Shown one piece after another: positions 50,386-59,787 of a stretch of DNA of 64,000 nucleotides; positions within the stretch are counted from its first letter, which is position 1; every line of letters starts with the position of its first letter. The position numbers and the translations under genes were made by a program. The DNA is from UBA288 sp050178135 (lineage in GTDB: Archaea; Halobacteriota; Methanomicrobia; Methanomicrobiales; Methanospirillaceae). The notes under the pieces were generated by a model. It ran no database searches and had not been told where the DNA came from. It was given only the letters and a program-made list of their open reading frames with translations. The stretch is taken from assembly GCA_050178135.1 (NCBI GenBank), contig JBFXGJ010000008.1:10443-74442 (forward strand). The letters are read 5' to 3'.

Positions 50386-52565
50386 ATGAACACCTATCTG
50401 ATCGTTGTGGCCCTGTTCATGGCGATTGCCGCCACAGCAGGGATCGCCCAGGGCGGGGAGAGTACCTACGTCCCCACCGGCGAGTGGAGCGGCACCCTGA
50501 GGTATGGGAGTTTCGGGGGGGTCGGCGACTGCGCGTACGACAGCAGCGGCACCCTGTTCATCACGGACACCGCGAAGGACTGCGTGATGGCCGTAACAGG
50601 CCAGCACGTCTGGCGGGTATACGGCACCGGAGGAGACGGACGCGGCGAGTTCCGGTCCCCAGAGGGGATCGTTATCGGACCGGACGGGCGCATCTATGTC
50701 GTGGACGCGGGCAACCATCGCGTCCAGGTGCTGGCGAAGGACGGGTCGTTCCGGAACGCCTGGTCGACCGGGGAGTGCCGCCGGATCGCGTACGACCTCG
50801 CCGGAGCCGTTTACCTGGTGGACAAGGGGGCGAAGCGGGTGATGAAGTACTCTCTCAACGGTCACCTCCTCACCTCCTGGGGCACCATTGGTGATGGCCC
50901 CGGTCAGTTCAGGGAGCCGGGCGGGATTGCGGTCGATCGGAGGACCGGGCAGGTCTACGTGGTCGACCGGTCGCGTTGCTGTATCCTGGTCTTCACCCCG
51001 GGCGGCCGGTTTGTCCGGGAATGGGGGACCCGGGGGTCGGAGAAGGGCCAGTTCGACGACCCGGTCGAGGTTGCTGTGGCCCCCGACGGAACGGTCTGGG
51101 TGGCGGACGTGGGAAATGACAGGATCGAGCGGTTCTCTTCGACGGGCATTTGGCGGGGACGGATCGCCCTTTCCGAGGTGACGCCGGGAGGTATGGCGGT
51201 GGCGCCGAACGGGCGCCTGGCGGTCTGTGACCTCCAGACGAGAACCGTCGGGGTCTANNNNNNNNNNNNNNNNNNNNNNNNNNNNNNNNNNNNNNNNNNN
51301 NNNNNNNNNNNNNNNNNNNNNNNNNNNNNNNNNNNNNNNNNNNNNNNNNNNNNNNNNGGTTCTCTTCGACGGGCATTTGGCGGGGACGGATCGCCCTTTC
51401 CGAGGTGACGCCGGGAGGTATGGCGGTGGCGCCGAACGGGCGCCTGGCGGTCTGTGACCTCCAGACGAGAACCGTCGGGGTCTACGCGGTCGATGGTCGC
51501 CGTGTGGACCGGTTCGGCTCCGGGGTGACGGGGAGCGACCCAGAGCGTTTTACCCAGCCCAAGGCGCTGGTCACCGACGGGAAACAGGGGCTGTACGTCG
51601 TCGACGCATCGCTCTCGACGCTCCAGAAGGTCTCGGGGACGGACGGAAGGCTCGCATGGGGAACGGAGCCTGGACGGTACTTCTCCGCCGCGACGGCGGT
51701 GACGGTCGGCAGGGGCGACACCGTCTACGCGGCGAGCTATCATGACGGCGGCGTGAAGATGTTCACGAAGGACGGGCGGTACCTCGGGAGCTTCGGGTCC
51801 GGAATCTGCGGGGGAGCCCCCCACATCGCGGACCTCGCGAGCGCGCCGAACGGAGACATCTTTGCGCTCTCGTGCGACAGGATCTTCCGGTTCGACCGGA
51901 ACGGGCGCCTCGTCACCTCCTGGGGCGGGCTCCCGACGGGCATCGTCGGCGGGCTTGCCGTCTCGAAGGACGGCACCGTGCACCTCGGGGACATGACCAA
52001 CCGCTGGGTCCGCCGGTTCACGCCGAACGGCGCACCCCTTGCACCGCTCGACCTCTCGGCGAGCGTCAGGGAGCTGCAGTGGTTCACCTTCGACGGGACG
52101 GGCAGGCTCTACGTGATGGATGCCTCGGGCCCGCACGTCGTCATCTTCGACTCGTCGGGGGCGCCGATTACCTCCTTTGCCACCGCCGTCGTCGGCCCGA
52201 TGACGGTCGACCGGGACCGTACCGTCTACATCGTCTCCTGGACCGATCACATGCTGATGCGGTATTCGCCGCTGCGCGACCAGGCGCCAGCGCCAACAGG
52301 GACGGGCACGGCATCCTTCTCCGGTACACCGACGTCAGGAAAGAGGTCGCTGATGGTCCGGTTCACCGACTCCTCGACAGGATCGCCGACAGGGTGGACG
52401 TGGGAGTTCCTCGGCGGCTCCGTCTCGCCCCCCGTGTCGACACAGCGCAACCCGACCGCCTGGTTCAACGAGGGAAAGCAGTACACCGTCCGGCTCACCG
52501 TCACCTACCAGGACGGCAGGACGAGCACGGCGACGAAGACGGGATACGTGAAGGTCCTGGGTTGA
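50386..52565 (+). CDS. Secreted NHL-repeat propeller with C-terminal PKD domain, interrupted by assembly gap
   Basis: Starts MNTYLIVVALFMAIAATAGIAQG (signal peptide), then NHL repeats (GRIYVVDAGNHRVQVLAKDG, GQVYVVDRSRCCILVFTPGG, GTVWVADVGNDRIERFSSTG). After residue 290 the frame meets 100 N. The 127 nt before the gap (51131-51257) recur exactly after it (51358-51484). Overlapping them removes 227 nt and joins both halves in frame: 650 aa in all, continuing with NHL-like repeats and ending in a PKD-like domain (GWTWEFLGG..., TKTGYVKVLG) without dockerin. The gap is therefore probably an artefact and the gene intact. The C-terminus resembles those of the cohesin protein and the 1129-aa protein. 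Confidence 0.82.
51258..51357. other. Assembly gap of 100 N flanked by an identical 127-nt overlap
   Basis: Exactly 100 N, a customary placeholder size. Left (51131-51257) and right (51358-51484) flanks are identical, so this looks like two contig ends that overlap but were not merged. Confidence 0.85.
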
Positions 52566-52617
52566 AGGGAGGTCCCGAGAAGGGGGTGATCGAGAGGAAG
52601 AGCCGTGGTGAACGGCC

Positions 52618-54087
52618 TCAGTCCGACGACGGGGCGGGGGCGGCGGCCTCCTCCTCGTCCTTCTTCCGGTAGGCCTCGAGGAGCAGGGACGTGATGTTCC
52701 GCACCGGGAGGTCCGTGTGTCCCATGATATGGAACTCGCAGAACGGGCAGGAGGAGATCACCTGCTCCGCCCCCGTTGCCGCGATCGCCTCGCGCCGGAG
52801 CTCGCCGAGCGCCGCCGCCACCTCGGGCTTCCCGGACTTCACCCCGCCTCCCGAGCCGCAGCAGCGGGCCGGCATCTCGACCAGGTCGGCGACCTGCCGG
52901 ATGAACGCCCGGGGCTGCTCCGAGATCCCCTGGCCCCGGAGCAGGTGGCAGGGGTCGTGGTAGGTGACCTTCAGGGGGAGGCGCGCCGGCGGCTCGATCC
53001 CGAACTCGGAAAGCACCTCGTTGATGTCCATCACCCGGAACGGCAGGTCCTCGTAGTCGTTCTTCAGCGTTGCCCCGCACCCGGCGCACATCGTCATTAC
53101 GATCGGGTACGGCGCGAACGCCTCCCGGTTGATCGCCTTGAGCCGCGGGAGTTCGGCGAGCTGGCCCGTCCGGATCAGCGGCGAGCCGCAGCAGACCTGG
53201 GCCATCGGTACGATCACCCGGATCCCGTTCCGGCGCAGCACCTCGATCGCGTCGAGCGCCGTCTGGGGGAGGCGCATGGAGTACATGCACCCGACGAAGA
53301 ATGCGACCTCGCCCCGCACCGGCCCGTACGACTCGATCACCGGGTCGACCCGCTCGAAGAGCGGCGTCTCAGTCCGCACCACCGACCGGCCCGTCGTCCG
53401 GACGAGGTCCGAGACCTCCAGGTGGCGCGGGAGGGTGAAGCCACGCCGGTTCGCCTCCGCCCGGAGCCGCTCGATCGCCTTGCCCATGATCTTGATGTCC
53501 TTCGGGCAGGCTTCGTAGCAGGCATGGCAGGAGGTGCAGTTGAAGAGCCCGCCGTCCTTCGCCTGGACCACCCGGTCGTCGGCGTCGCGCGGATCGAGCT
53601 GAAGTCGCTCGAGCTGCCGCATCGCGGTCGGGCCGGCAAAGTCGCTCACCGCGACCGCCGGGCAGACCGAGATGCAGGACCCGCACTCGACGCAGTCGCA
53701 CAGGTCCTTCATCACCTCGACCGTCTCCCGGTCAGGGAGCTCGGTCTCGCCCCCGGGAACGAGCGCCGCGATCCGCTCGATCCGGGGCACCAGGTCGACG
53801 ACCAGGTCGCGGACCACCGGCAGGTCGAGCGGCTCGACCACGTCGCCATCCGCCACGGGGGTCATGCAGGCGAGGCCCGGCTTCCCGTTCACCTTCACGG
53901 CGCAGGACCCGCACTGGCCCGAGCCGCAGCAGTAGCGGTAGGCGAGCGTTGGGTCCTGCTCGTGGACCGCGTGGAGGGCATGGAGCACCCGCGCCCCATC
54001 GTGGACCTCCACCTCGTACGGAACGAGCCGGGCCGGCTCGCCGGCGTCGGGGTCGAAGCGCGAGACCAGTACCGTCATCCGGCTCAT
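52618..54087 (-). CDS. tfrB: CoM-CoB thiol:fumarate reductase subunit B
   Basis: 489 aa, ATG 54087 (MSRMTVLVSRFDPDAGEP), overlapping the tfrA stop as ATGA. Fumarate reductase iron-sulfur subunit fused to a heterodisulfide-reductase HdrB-like half. Seen: 2Fe-2S ligands CCGSGQCGSC; two 4Fe-4S motifs CVECGSCISVCP and CTSCHACYEACP; two CCG domains (VGCMYS...VCCGSPL...MCAGCGATL and CHLLRG...RCCGSGGG...SCPFCEFH). TfrAB oxidises CoM-SH and CoB-SH to the heterodisulfide while reducing fumarate, in the cytoplasm, serving the reductive partial TCA cycle. Confidence 0.94.
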   Translation of the reverse strand: MSRMTVLVSRFDPDAGEPARLVPYEVEVHDGARVLHALHAVHEQDPTLAYRYCCGSGQCGSCAVKVNGKPGLACMTPVADGDVVEPLDLPVVRDLVVDLVPRIERIAALVPGGETELPDRETVEVMKDLCDCVECGSCISVCPAVAVSDFAGPTAMRQLERLQLDPRDADDRVVQAKDGGLFNCTSCHACYEACPKDIKIMGKAIERLRAEANRRGFTLPRHLEVSDLVRTTGRSVVRTETPLFERVDPVIESYGPVRGEVAFFVGCMYSMRLPQTALDAIEVLRRNGIRVIVPMAQVCCGSPLIRTGQLAELPRLKAINREAFAPYPIVMTMCAGCGATLKNDYEDLPFRVMDINEVLSEFGIEPPARLPLKVTYHDPCHLLRGQGISEQPRAFIRQVADLVEMPARCCGSGGGVKSGKPEVAAALGELRREAIAATGAEQVISSCPFCEFHIMGHTDLPVRNITSLLLEAYRKKDEEEAAAPAPSSD

Positions 54088-55715
54088 GCCCGAACCTCCT
54101 CGATCCCCTCGCGGGTGAGCGAGAGGAACGTGTGCCCGTAGGGCGACCGGTCCGGCGGCAGTTCGCACGTGGGGTCGCGCCGGGTGTGGGCCCCCCGGCA
54201 CTCGGGCCGAAGCAGCGCCGCCCGGCAGATCAGCGAGGCAAGGAGGCACTGGTTCTCCGCCGTGCAGCACTCGAGGAGGTTCCGAGCGGTCGCTGCCCGA
54301 AGGCGTGCGTTCCTAAGGGCCTCGACACCAGCGAAAGCGCCGGCGAGCCCCTCGCGGTCCCGGAAGATCCCCGCGCCCCGCCACATCGTCAGTTTGAGCT
54401 GCTTCACGATCTGGTGCGGCGGCACATCGCCGTCGAGGAAGCCGTCGAACCGGCGCCGCAGCGTTCCGAGCTGCCGGTCGATCGCCGGAGTGATCTCCCG
54501 GCGCCGCTCCGGCTCGAGCCCGGCGGAACGGCCGGCCCGGCGGCCGAAGACCTGGGTCTCGGCGAGCGCGTTCCCGCCGAGGCGGTTCGCCCCATGAACC
54601 CCGCCCGAGCACTCCCCCGCCGCGAAGAGGCCAGGGACCGTCGTTGCACAACCGGGGGTGATCCGGAGCCCGCCCATGATGTGGTGGGCGGTCGGCGCCA
54701 CCTCCATCGGCTCGGTCCGGATGTCGACGCCGTAGGCGAGGAACTGCTCGAGCATGATCGGCAGCCGCTCCTCGACCTGGCCGGGCGGGAGGTGGGTGAC
54801 GTCGAGCCAGACGCCGCCGCGCTCGGTCCCCCGCCCCTCCAGGATCTCGGTCGCGATCGCCCGGGCCACGACGTCGCGGGTCGAGAGTTCCATCCGCTCG
54901 GGGTCGTACCGGGTCATGAACCGTTCGCCCAGACGGTTCAGGAGACGCCCGCCCTCGCCGCGCACCGCCTCGGTGACGAGCCGCCCGCGAGCGTCGTACG
55001 GCTGGATCGCTCCCGTCGGGTGGAACTGGATCATCTCCATGTCGATCAGTTCGGCCCCCGCCCGGAACCCGAGCGCGTACCCGTCGCCGGTCCCCGAGGA
55101 GGAGTTCGTGGAGATGTCGTAGACCTGCGTCCCCCCGCCGGTCGCGAGCACCACCGCGTCCGCGAGAAAGACCGAAAGGTCGCCATCGCGGTCGAGCGCC
55201 GCCGCACCGGCGCAGCGGTCCCCGTCGAGCAGGAGCTCGACCGCCGCGCACTCGTGCACCACCTCGACGTCCGTCGCGGCGAGTCGGTCCATCAGGGTCA
55301 CCATCATCTCGTGCCCGGTCCGGTCCCCCGCGTAGCAGGTCCGCGGGCGCTGCTGCCCGCCGAACGGCCGCTGGGCGACCCCGCCCCCGGGAGCGACGTC
55401 GAAGACGGCCCCCCAGGCGACCAGTTCCCGCACCCGGTCCGGCGCCTCGTGCACCAGCGCCTCGACCAGGGCCGGGTCGTTCAGGTACGCCCCGCCCTTC
55501 AGGGTGTCCGCCGCGTGGAGCGAGGGGTCGTCATCCTCGCGAAGGACCGCGTTGTACCCCCCCTCCGCCATCGTCGTGCACCCGCCCTTGCCGGCGATCG
55601 TCTTGGAGAGGAGCACGACCGATCCGTGCTCCGCTGCCTCGATCGCGGCCCGCACGCCCGCGCCGCCGCTGCCGACCACCAGGACGTGGGACGATGTCGC
55701 TCCGTTTTCCACCAT
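54084..55715 (-). CDS. tfrA: CoM-CoB thiol:fumarate reductase subunit A (flavoprotein)
   Basis: 543 aa, start ATG 55715 (MVENGATSSHVLVVGSGGAG); the open frame continues upstream only antisense to lysC. Seen: FAD dinucleotide loop VVGSGGAGVRAAIEA, KGGCTTMAEGGYN with the flavin/His-Ser-type contacts, FHPTGAIQP, TEAVRGEGGRL, HHIMGGLRI, GLFAAGECSGGVHGANRLGGNAL, and a C-terminal helical domain with ECRGAHTRRD. It forms the catalytic fumarate-reducing subunit with TfrB. Divergent from lysC with a 60-nt gap. Confidence 0.94.
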   Translation of the reverse strand: MVENGATSSHVLVVGSGGAGVRAAIEAAEHGSVVLLSKTIAGKGGCTTMAEGGYNAVLREDDDPSLHAADTLKGGAYLNDPALVEALVHEAPDRVRELVAWGAVFDVAPGGGVAQRPFGGQQRPRTCYAGDRTGHEMMVTLMDRLAATDVEVVHECAAVELLLDGDRCAGAAALDRDGDLSVFLADAVVLATGGGTQVYDISTNSSSGTGDGYALGFRAGAELIDMEMIQFHPTGAIQPYDARGRLVTEAVRGEGGRLLNRLGERFMTRYDPERMELSTRDVVARAIATEILEGRGTERGGVWLDVTHLPPGQVEERLPIMLEQFLAYGVDIRTEPMEVAPTAHHIMGGLRITPGCATTVPGLFAAGECSGGVHGANRLGGNALAETQVFGRRAGRSAGLEPERRREITPAIDRQLGTLRRRFDGFLDGDVPPHQIVKQLKLTMWRGAGIFRDREGLAGAFAGVEALRNARLRAATARNLLECCTAENQCLLASLICRAALLRPECRGAHTRRDPTCELPPDRSPYGHTFLSLTREGIEEVRA

Positions 55716-55775
55716 CTTGAAGAGGGTTGGGGTCGGAGTATGATAAAGAATGGCGAGGGGGACGAAAGAGCACCC

Positions 55776-57176
55776 ATGCGGTATCTGATGAAGTTCGGCG
55801 GCACCTCGGTCGCCGACGGCCGAAGTATCGGACAGGTGGTCGAGCTCGTCGGCGATTGCCGGAGGAGCGGCCACGAGGTGGCGGTCGTGGTCTCGGCCAT
55901 GCGGGGGGTGACGGACGGGCTGATCGCCTGCGCCGAGGAGATGGCGACGACGCAGCACCCGGACCCGGCCCCGTTCCTGGCGGGGGTGCGCGACCGACAG
56001 GTCCGGGCGCTCGCCGAGGTCGCACCCGAAGAGTCGGAGAAGGCGCTCCGCGTCATCGACGAGCGGCTCGCTGCACTGGCGAACATCCTCCAGGCGGTTC
56101 ACACGCTCCGCGAGCTGACCCCGCGATCGAGGGACTATATCATCTCCTTCGGCGAGCGCCTCAGCGCGGTGGTCGTCGCGGCGGCCTTCCGGCAGCAGGG
56201 CTTCGCCGCCGAGCCGCTGGACGGCGGCGCGGCAGGCATCCTGACCAACGACTGCCACGGCGAGGCGATGGCCCTCCCCGAGTCCGGGCCCCGGATCCAT
56301 GAACGGGTCGTCCCGCTCCTCGCCACCCAGGTGCCGGTGATCATGGGCTTCATGGGCTGCACCCCGGACGGCTCCGTCACCACGCTCGGCCGGTCCGGCT
56401 CGGACTACTCGGCCGCCGTGCTGGCCGCCGGGATCGACGCGGACGAGTGCTGGATCTGGACCGACGTCGACGGTGTAATGACCTCCGACCCGCGCCTCAT
56501 CTCCGACGCCCGGGTGATCCCCGCCGTCTCGTACCTCGAGGCGATGGAGCTCTCCTACTTCGGGGCGAAGGTGCTCCACCCGCGCTCGATCGAGCCGGCG
56601 ATGGCAAAGGGGATCGCGATCCGGGTCAAGAACACCTTCAACCCCGACTACCCGGGGACGGTCCTGGTCGCGAACGGGATCCCCTCCCGCCGGGTCGTGA
56701 AGGCCCTCTCCTTCATCGACCGGGTGGCTCTTGTCAACTGTAACGGAGCCCAGATGATCGGCCGGCCCGGCGTCGCGAACGCGATCTTCGCCGCGCTCGC
56801 CGAGCGGTCGGTGAACGTGATGATGATCTCGCAGGGCTCGTCCGAGGCGAACATCTCGCTCGTCATCGACGAGGGTCACCTCGACGCCGCCACCGAGGCG
56901 CTCGAGCCCCTCGTCGCCAGCGGCCTCTTCCGCGAGCTCTCCACCGAGCGTGACGTGGCTGCCGTCGCTGTCGTCGGCTCGGGGATGGCCGGCGCTCCCG
57001 GCACCGGCGGACGGATCTTCACCGCGCTCGGCCGGCACGGGATCAACGTGATGATGATCTCGCAGGGTTCGTCCGAGGCGAACATCTCGTTCGTCGTCCG
57101 GGCGGCAGACGGCCCGCGAGCGGTGCGGGCCCTGCACGACGAGTTCAGGCTATCGGAGAAGTGCGATGACGAATGA
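55776..57176 (+). CDS. lysC: Aspartate kinase
   Basis: 466 aa, ATG 55776 (MRYLMKFGGTSVADG). Phosphorylates aspartate for lysine, threonine and methionine synthesis. Seen: KFGGTSVAD kinase start, VVVSAMRGVTD, FGERLSAVVVA, TTLGRSGSDYSA, WTDVDGVMTSDPR, YFGAKVLHPRS; then two ACT domains each holding NVMMISQGSSEANIS, the Thr/Lys feedback site. The exact duplication of this motif shows strong constraint on the paired ACT domains. It overlaps purM by 11 nt. Confidence 0.95.
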   Translation: MRYLMKFGGTSVADGRSIGQVVELVGDCRRSGHEVAVVVSAMRGVTDGLIACAEEMATTQHPDPAPFLAGVRDRQVRALAEVAPEESEKALRVIDERLAALANILQAVHTLRELTPRSRDYIISFGERLSAVVVAAAFRQQGFAAEPLDGGAAGILTNDCHGEAMALPESGPRIHERVVPLLATQVPVIMGFMGCTPDGSVTTLGRSGSDYSAAVLAAGIDADECWIWTDVDGVMTSDPRLISDARVIPAVSYLEAMELSYFGAKVLHPRSIEPAMAKGIAIRVKNTFNPDYPGTVLVANGIPSRRVVKALSFIDRVALVNCNGAQMIGRPGVANAIFAALAERSVNVMMISQGSSEANISLVIDEGHLDAATEALEPLVASGLFRELSTERDVAAVAVVGSGMAGAPGTGGRIFTALGRHGINVMMISQGSSEANISFVVRAADGPRAVRALHDEFRLSEKCDDE

Positions 57177-58158
57177 CCGGGCGTACCGCGATGCGGGCGT
57201 CGACATCCGCCTCGAGGCCGACGGCGTCGCGGCGCTCGTCCGAGAGCTGACCTACCGGCGCCAGGGAGCGCACACTCCCGTCGGTGGGCTCGGCCACTTC
57301 GCCGGGCTGATCGAGTTCGGGGCATACGTCCTCGCACTCGCCACTGACGGCGTGGGGACCAAGATGCTGATCGCGGACGCGGTGCAGGACTGGTCCACGG
57401 TCGGGATCGACTGCATCGCGATGAACGTGAACGACCTCTACGTGATGAACCTCGAGCCGATCGCGTTCGTCGACTACATCGCCACCGACCACGTCGACCC
57501 GGCGAAGATGGCCGCGCTCGGGCGCGGGCTGAACGAGGGGGCGAGGCTCGCGAACCTCTCGATCGTCGGCGGTGAGACGGCGACCCTCGCCGGGCTCGTG
57601 AACGGGCTCGACCTCGCGGGGGCGGTGCTCGGTTTCCAGCGGCACGACCAGGTCGTTTCCGGCGAGGCCTGCCGGCCCGGCGACCTCGTCGTCGGACTCC
57701 CCTCGTCCGGGGTGCACTCGAACGGGCTCTCGCTCGCACGCCGGATCGCGGAGGCGAACGGCGGGTACGACCAGCCGTTCGGCGACCGGACCCTCGGGCG
57801 GGAGCTCCTGACGCCGACCCGGATCTACAGCGAGGTGCTCCGGATCGCAGCGGCCCACGAGGTCCACGGCATGTGCCACGTCACGGGCGGCGGACTCCTC
57901 AACTTCAACCGGCTCTCGCGGTACGGCTTCCTGATCGACGACCCCCTCACCCCACCGCCGGTCTTCGACTGGCTCCAGGAGAGGGGCGCCGTCTCAACCC
58001 CCGAGATGTACCGGACCTTCAACATGGGCATGGGCTTCGCGCTCGTCGTCCCCGAAGAGGAGGTCGACGGCGTCGCCCGGAGCGTGCCGGGTGCAAAGGT
58101 GGTCGGTCGGTGCACGGCCGAACCGGAGATCCGGTTCAAGGACCTCCTTATTCAGTAG
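57166..58158 (+). CDS. purM: Phosphoribosylformylglycinamidine cyclo-ligase
   Basis: 330 aa. Converts FGAM to AIR with ATP in purine synthesis. Seen: YRDAGVDIRLEADGV, ATDGVGTKMLIADAVQDWSTVGIDCIAMNVND... motif parts, VGGETATLAG, VGLPSSGVHSNGLSLAR, CHVTGGGLLNFNRL, and FNMGMGFALVVPEEEVD. The archaeal form has small deletions around the linker. Translationally coupled to lysC (11-nt overlap), an unrelated pathway; purE and purF lie elsewhere in the window. Confidence 0.95.
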   Translation: MTNDRAYRDAGVDIRLEADGVAALVRELTYRRQGAHTPVGGLGHFAGLIEFGAYVLALATDGVGTKMLIADAVQDWSTVGIDCIAMNVNDLYVMNLEPIAFVDYIATDHVDPAKMAALGRGLNEGARLANLSIVGGETATLAGLVNGLDLAGAVLGFQRHDQVVSGEACRPGDLVVGLPSSGVHSNGLSLARRIAEANGGYDQPFGDRTLGRELLTPTRIYSEVLRIAAAHEVHGMCHVTGGGLLNFNRLSRYGFLIDDPLTPPPVFDWLQERGAVSTPEMYRTFNMGMGFALVVPEEEVDGVARSVPGAKVVGRCTAEPEIRFKDLLIQ

Positions 58159-58190
58159 AACAGAAGAAAATAATCGGCGGGCGAGGCGCG

Positions 58191-58196
58191 TTTTTT
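58191..58196 (+). terminator. T6 terminator after purM
   Basis: GCGTTTTTTACGC: T6 within a small inverted repeat 32 nt past the purM stop, overlapping the 3' end of the convergent ZPR1-like gene. Confidence 0.5.
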
Positions 58197-58752
58197 ACGC
58201 CCCGCACTCGTCGTCACGGGCGAACGGCTCCCTCGTCGCCCGGTCGGAGACGATCGCCGAGTTCCCGGTCGGGTCCTCGATGATCAGCGTGATGGGAAAC
58301 TCCCCTTCCTTCACCCCGTCGATCTCTCCTTTCAGGATCTCCGCCCGTTCCCGTTCCTCGCCGTCCGCCCAGACGAGGACGCCCTCGACGACCGAGAGGA
58401 TGCGGTCAAGCACCCCTTCGACATTGGTGACGAAACCCTCGCAGGCGGGTCCCGGGTCGATCTCCACACCGAGCTCGGGGATCCGCAGGATTGCGCTCAT
58501 CGAACGGACGACGCGTACCGAGAGGTCCTCGGGCATCGAGACGGGAAACGTGAACCGAACTGGCTCCGACTCCTGGAGCATCTGGGTATTGGTGTACCGA
58601 TACCCACAGGCGGGGCAGACGGCCGAGACGATCAGGATATCGGAAAAGTATGGGATCGTCTCGGTCTGGTACACATACTCGACCTCTTCGCCGCAGGTGG
58701 CGCACGGCCCGTTCACGACCGCACGCCGACCGCCTGCGGCACCACCTTCCAC
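58195..58752 (-). CDS. ZPR1-type zinc-finger protein
   Basis: 185 aa with GTG start at 58752, sharing one base with the sepF stop (CTAGTG). Seen: NGPCATCGEEVEYVYQTETIPYFSDILIVSAVCPACGYR, a ZPR1 four-Cys zinc ribbon (C-x2-C...C-x2-C), then the ZPR1-like alpha/beta half with PGPACEGFVTNVEGVLDRI and FPITLIIEDPTGNSAI. Eukaryotic ZPR1 is a chaperone-like factor for elongation factor eEF1A; archaeal single-unit forms are known but uncharacterised. Coupling to sepF suggests coregulation. Confidence 0.88.
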   Translation of the reverse strand: MEGGAAGGRRAVVNGPCATCGEEVEYVYQTETIPYFSDILIVSAVCPACGYRYTNTQMLQESEPVRFTFPVSMPEDLSVRVVRSMSAILRIPELGVEIDPGPACEGFVTNVEGVLDRILSVVEGVLVWADGEERERAEILKGEIDGVKEGEFPITLIIEDPTGNSAIVSDRATREPFARDDECGA

Positions 58753-59132
58753 TAGAATCCCCCGACGATCTTCTCGCGCGAGATCTTGATCGACTGGGGC
58801 GTGATCACGACGTACCGCTGGTCGCCCAGGCCGACGATATCGCCGTTCACGTCCTTCGCGACCTCTTTCAGGTCCTTGAGCACGCGCTCGGAGGTGATCT
58901 TGTCCAGTTTCAGCTGGGAGATGTCCGCGATCACGATGTTCCCGTTGTAGATCTCGTCCTTGATCTTCGGGGTGTCCTTCAGGCTCGAGATACCGGCGAT
59001 CTTGACATAGCACGACGCGGGCTCGTCGTCCGGAGACTGCGTCTCGAACGCCGAGAGGTCGAGTTCCATATAATCGTCCTCTTTCGGAACGGCGCTCTTG
59101 CCCAGGAGAGAGTCGAGAATCTTGGAAGCCAT
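58752..59132 (-). CDS. sepF: SepF cell-division protein, archaeal type
   Basis: 126 aa, ATG 59132 (MASKILDSLLGKSAVPKED), the N-terminal amphipathic helix fitting a membrane-targeting segment. The C-terminal SepF core (about 40-126) reads KIAGISSLKDTPKIKDEIYNGNIVIADISQLK, then VLKDLKEVAKDVNGDIVGLGDQRYVVITPQSIKISR. In archaea SepF anchors FtsZ to the membrane at the division site and is essential where tested. No ftsZ is in the window. Overlaps the ZPR1 gene start by one base. Confidence 0.94.
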   Translation of the reverse strand: MASKILDSLLGKSAVPKEDDYMELDLSAFETQSPDDEPASCYVKIAGISSLKDTPKIKDEIYNGNIVIADISQLKLDKITSERVLKDLKEVAKDVNGDIVGLGDQRYVVITPQSIKISREKIVGGF

Positions 59133-59178
59133 ACCCAAAATCTCGCCTCCATGCGTATTTAAGTATTCCTTTCTCCGA

Positions 59179-59676
59179 TCAGACCTCGAGACTCCAGATC
59201 TCGTCCCCCACGTGGTGGATATTTTTACAGACTTTGCCAGCGGTCTCTGCGCGCATCGCCTCAGCGTCCATCCGGGCGATGCCGACCGCGAGCGGCTTCC
59301 CGTGCCGCTCCTCGACCACGAGCACCGGGTGGTCCGCCCGGACATCGTCCGTTATCGCGACGATCCCTGGCCTCATGATGTCGGCCCCGTTCACGACGAA
59401 GCGGACGGCCCCCATGTCGACCGTCACCCGGCGGGCCGAGAAGGGGCGAGCGATCGCGCCCTGGAGGGTCGGAAAGAGGACCCCGGCCCGCTCGAAGAGC
59501 AGGGGGCGCTTGTCGAGCAGGTAGATGCGGAACGCCCCCCCCGTTTCGGCCACCTCGATCCGATCGGCCGCAAAGATGTCCGCCTCGTCGCCGAGCTCCT
59601 CGCCGAGCCGGCGCACGATCTCGGCTGCCTCTCCCTTTCTGACGGTGTGCCGTTTCCTGATCGTGATCGGCGCCAT
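59179..59676 (-). CDS. PUA-domain RNA-binding protein
   Basis: 165 aa. N-terminal small domain (MAPITIRKRHTVRKGEAAEIVRRL, YLLDKRPLLFER) and a C-terminal PUA domain (about 80-155; VTVDMGAVRFVVNGADIMRPGIVAITDDVRADHPVLVVEERHGKPLAVGIARMDAEAM). This arrangement belongs to an archaeal family of PUA proteins related to the eukaryotic MCT-1/DENR-type translation factors. RNA target unknown. A TATA-like GGTATTTATGG lies about 27 nt upstream. Precedes sepF by 46 nt on the same strand. Confidence 0.9.
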   Translation of the reverse strand: MAPITIRKRHTVRKGEAAEIVRRLGEELGDEADIFAADRIEVAETGGAFRIYLLDKRPLLFERAGVLFPTLQGAIARPFSARRVTVDMGAVRFVVNGADIMRPGIVAITDDVRADHPVLVVEERHGKPLAVGIARMDAEAMRAETAGKVCKNIHHVGDEIWSLEV

Positions 59677-59699
59677 CGGTCATCTATGGCGCGATTCAG

Positions 59700-59710
59700 C
59701 CATAAATACC
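59700..59710 (-). promoter_or_regulatory. TATA-like box of the PUA-protein gene
   Basis: On the minus strand GGTATTTATGG is centred about 28 nt before ATG 59676. Confidence 0.45.
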
Positions 59711-59732
59711 GTGATGGTGAGTCCTACGCTAT

Positions 59733-59742
59733 GGTTATATAC
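59733..59742 (+). promoter_or_regulatory. TATA box for the lsm-rpl37e-purF unit
   Basis: GTTATATACC, a clear archaeal TATA box, lies about 50 nt before the lsm ATG; transcription would start near 59765 and leave a short leader with the GAGGAAGAGAG ribosome site. Confidence 0.55.
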
Positions 59743-59787
59743 CGCGCTCGCTCACATAGAGTACTCCAGGTGGATCGAGGAAGAGAG

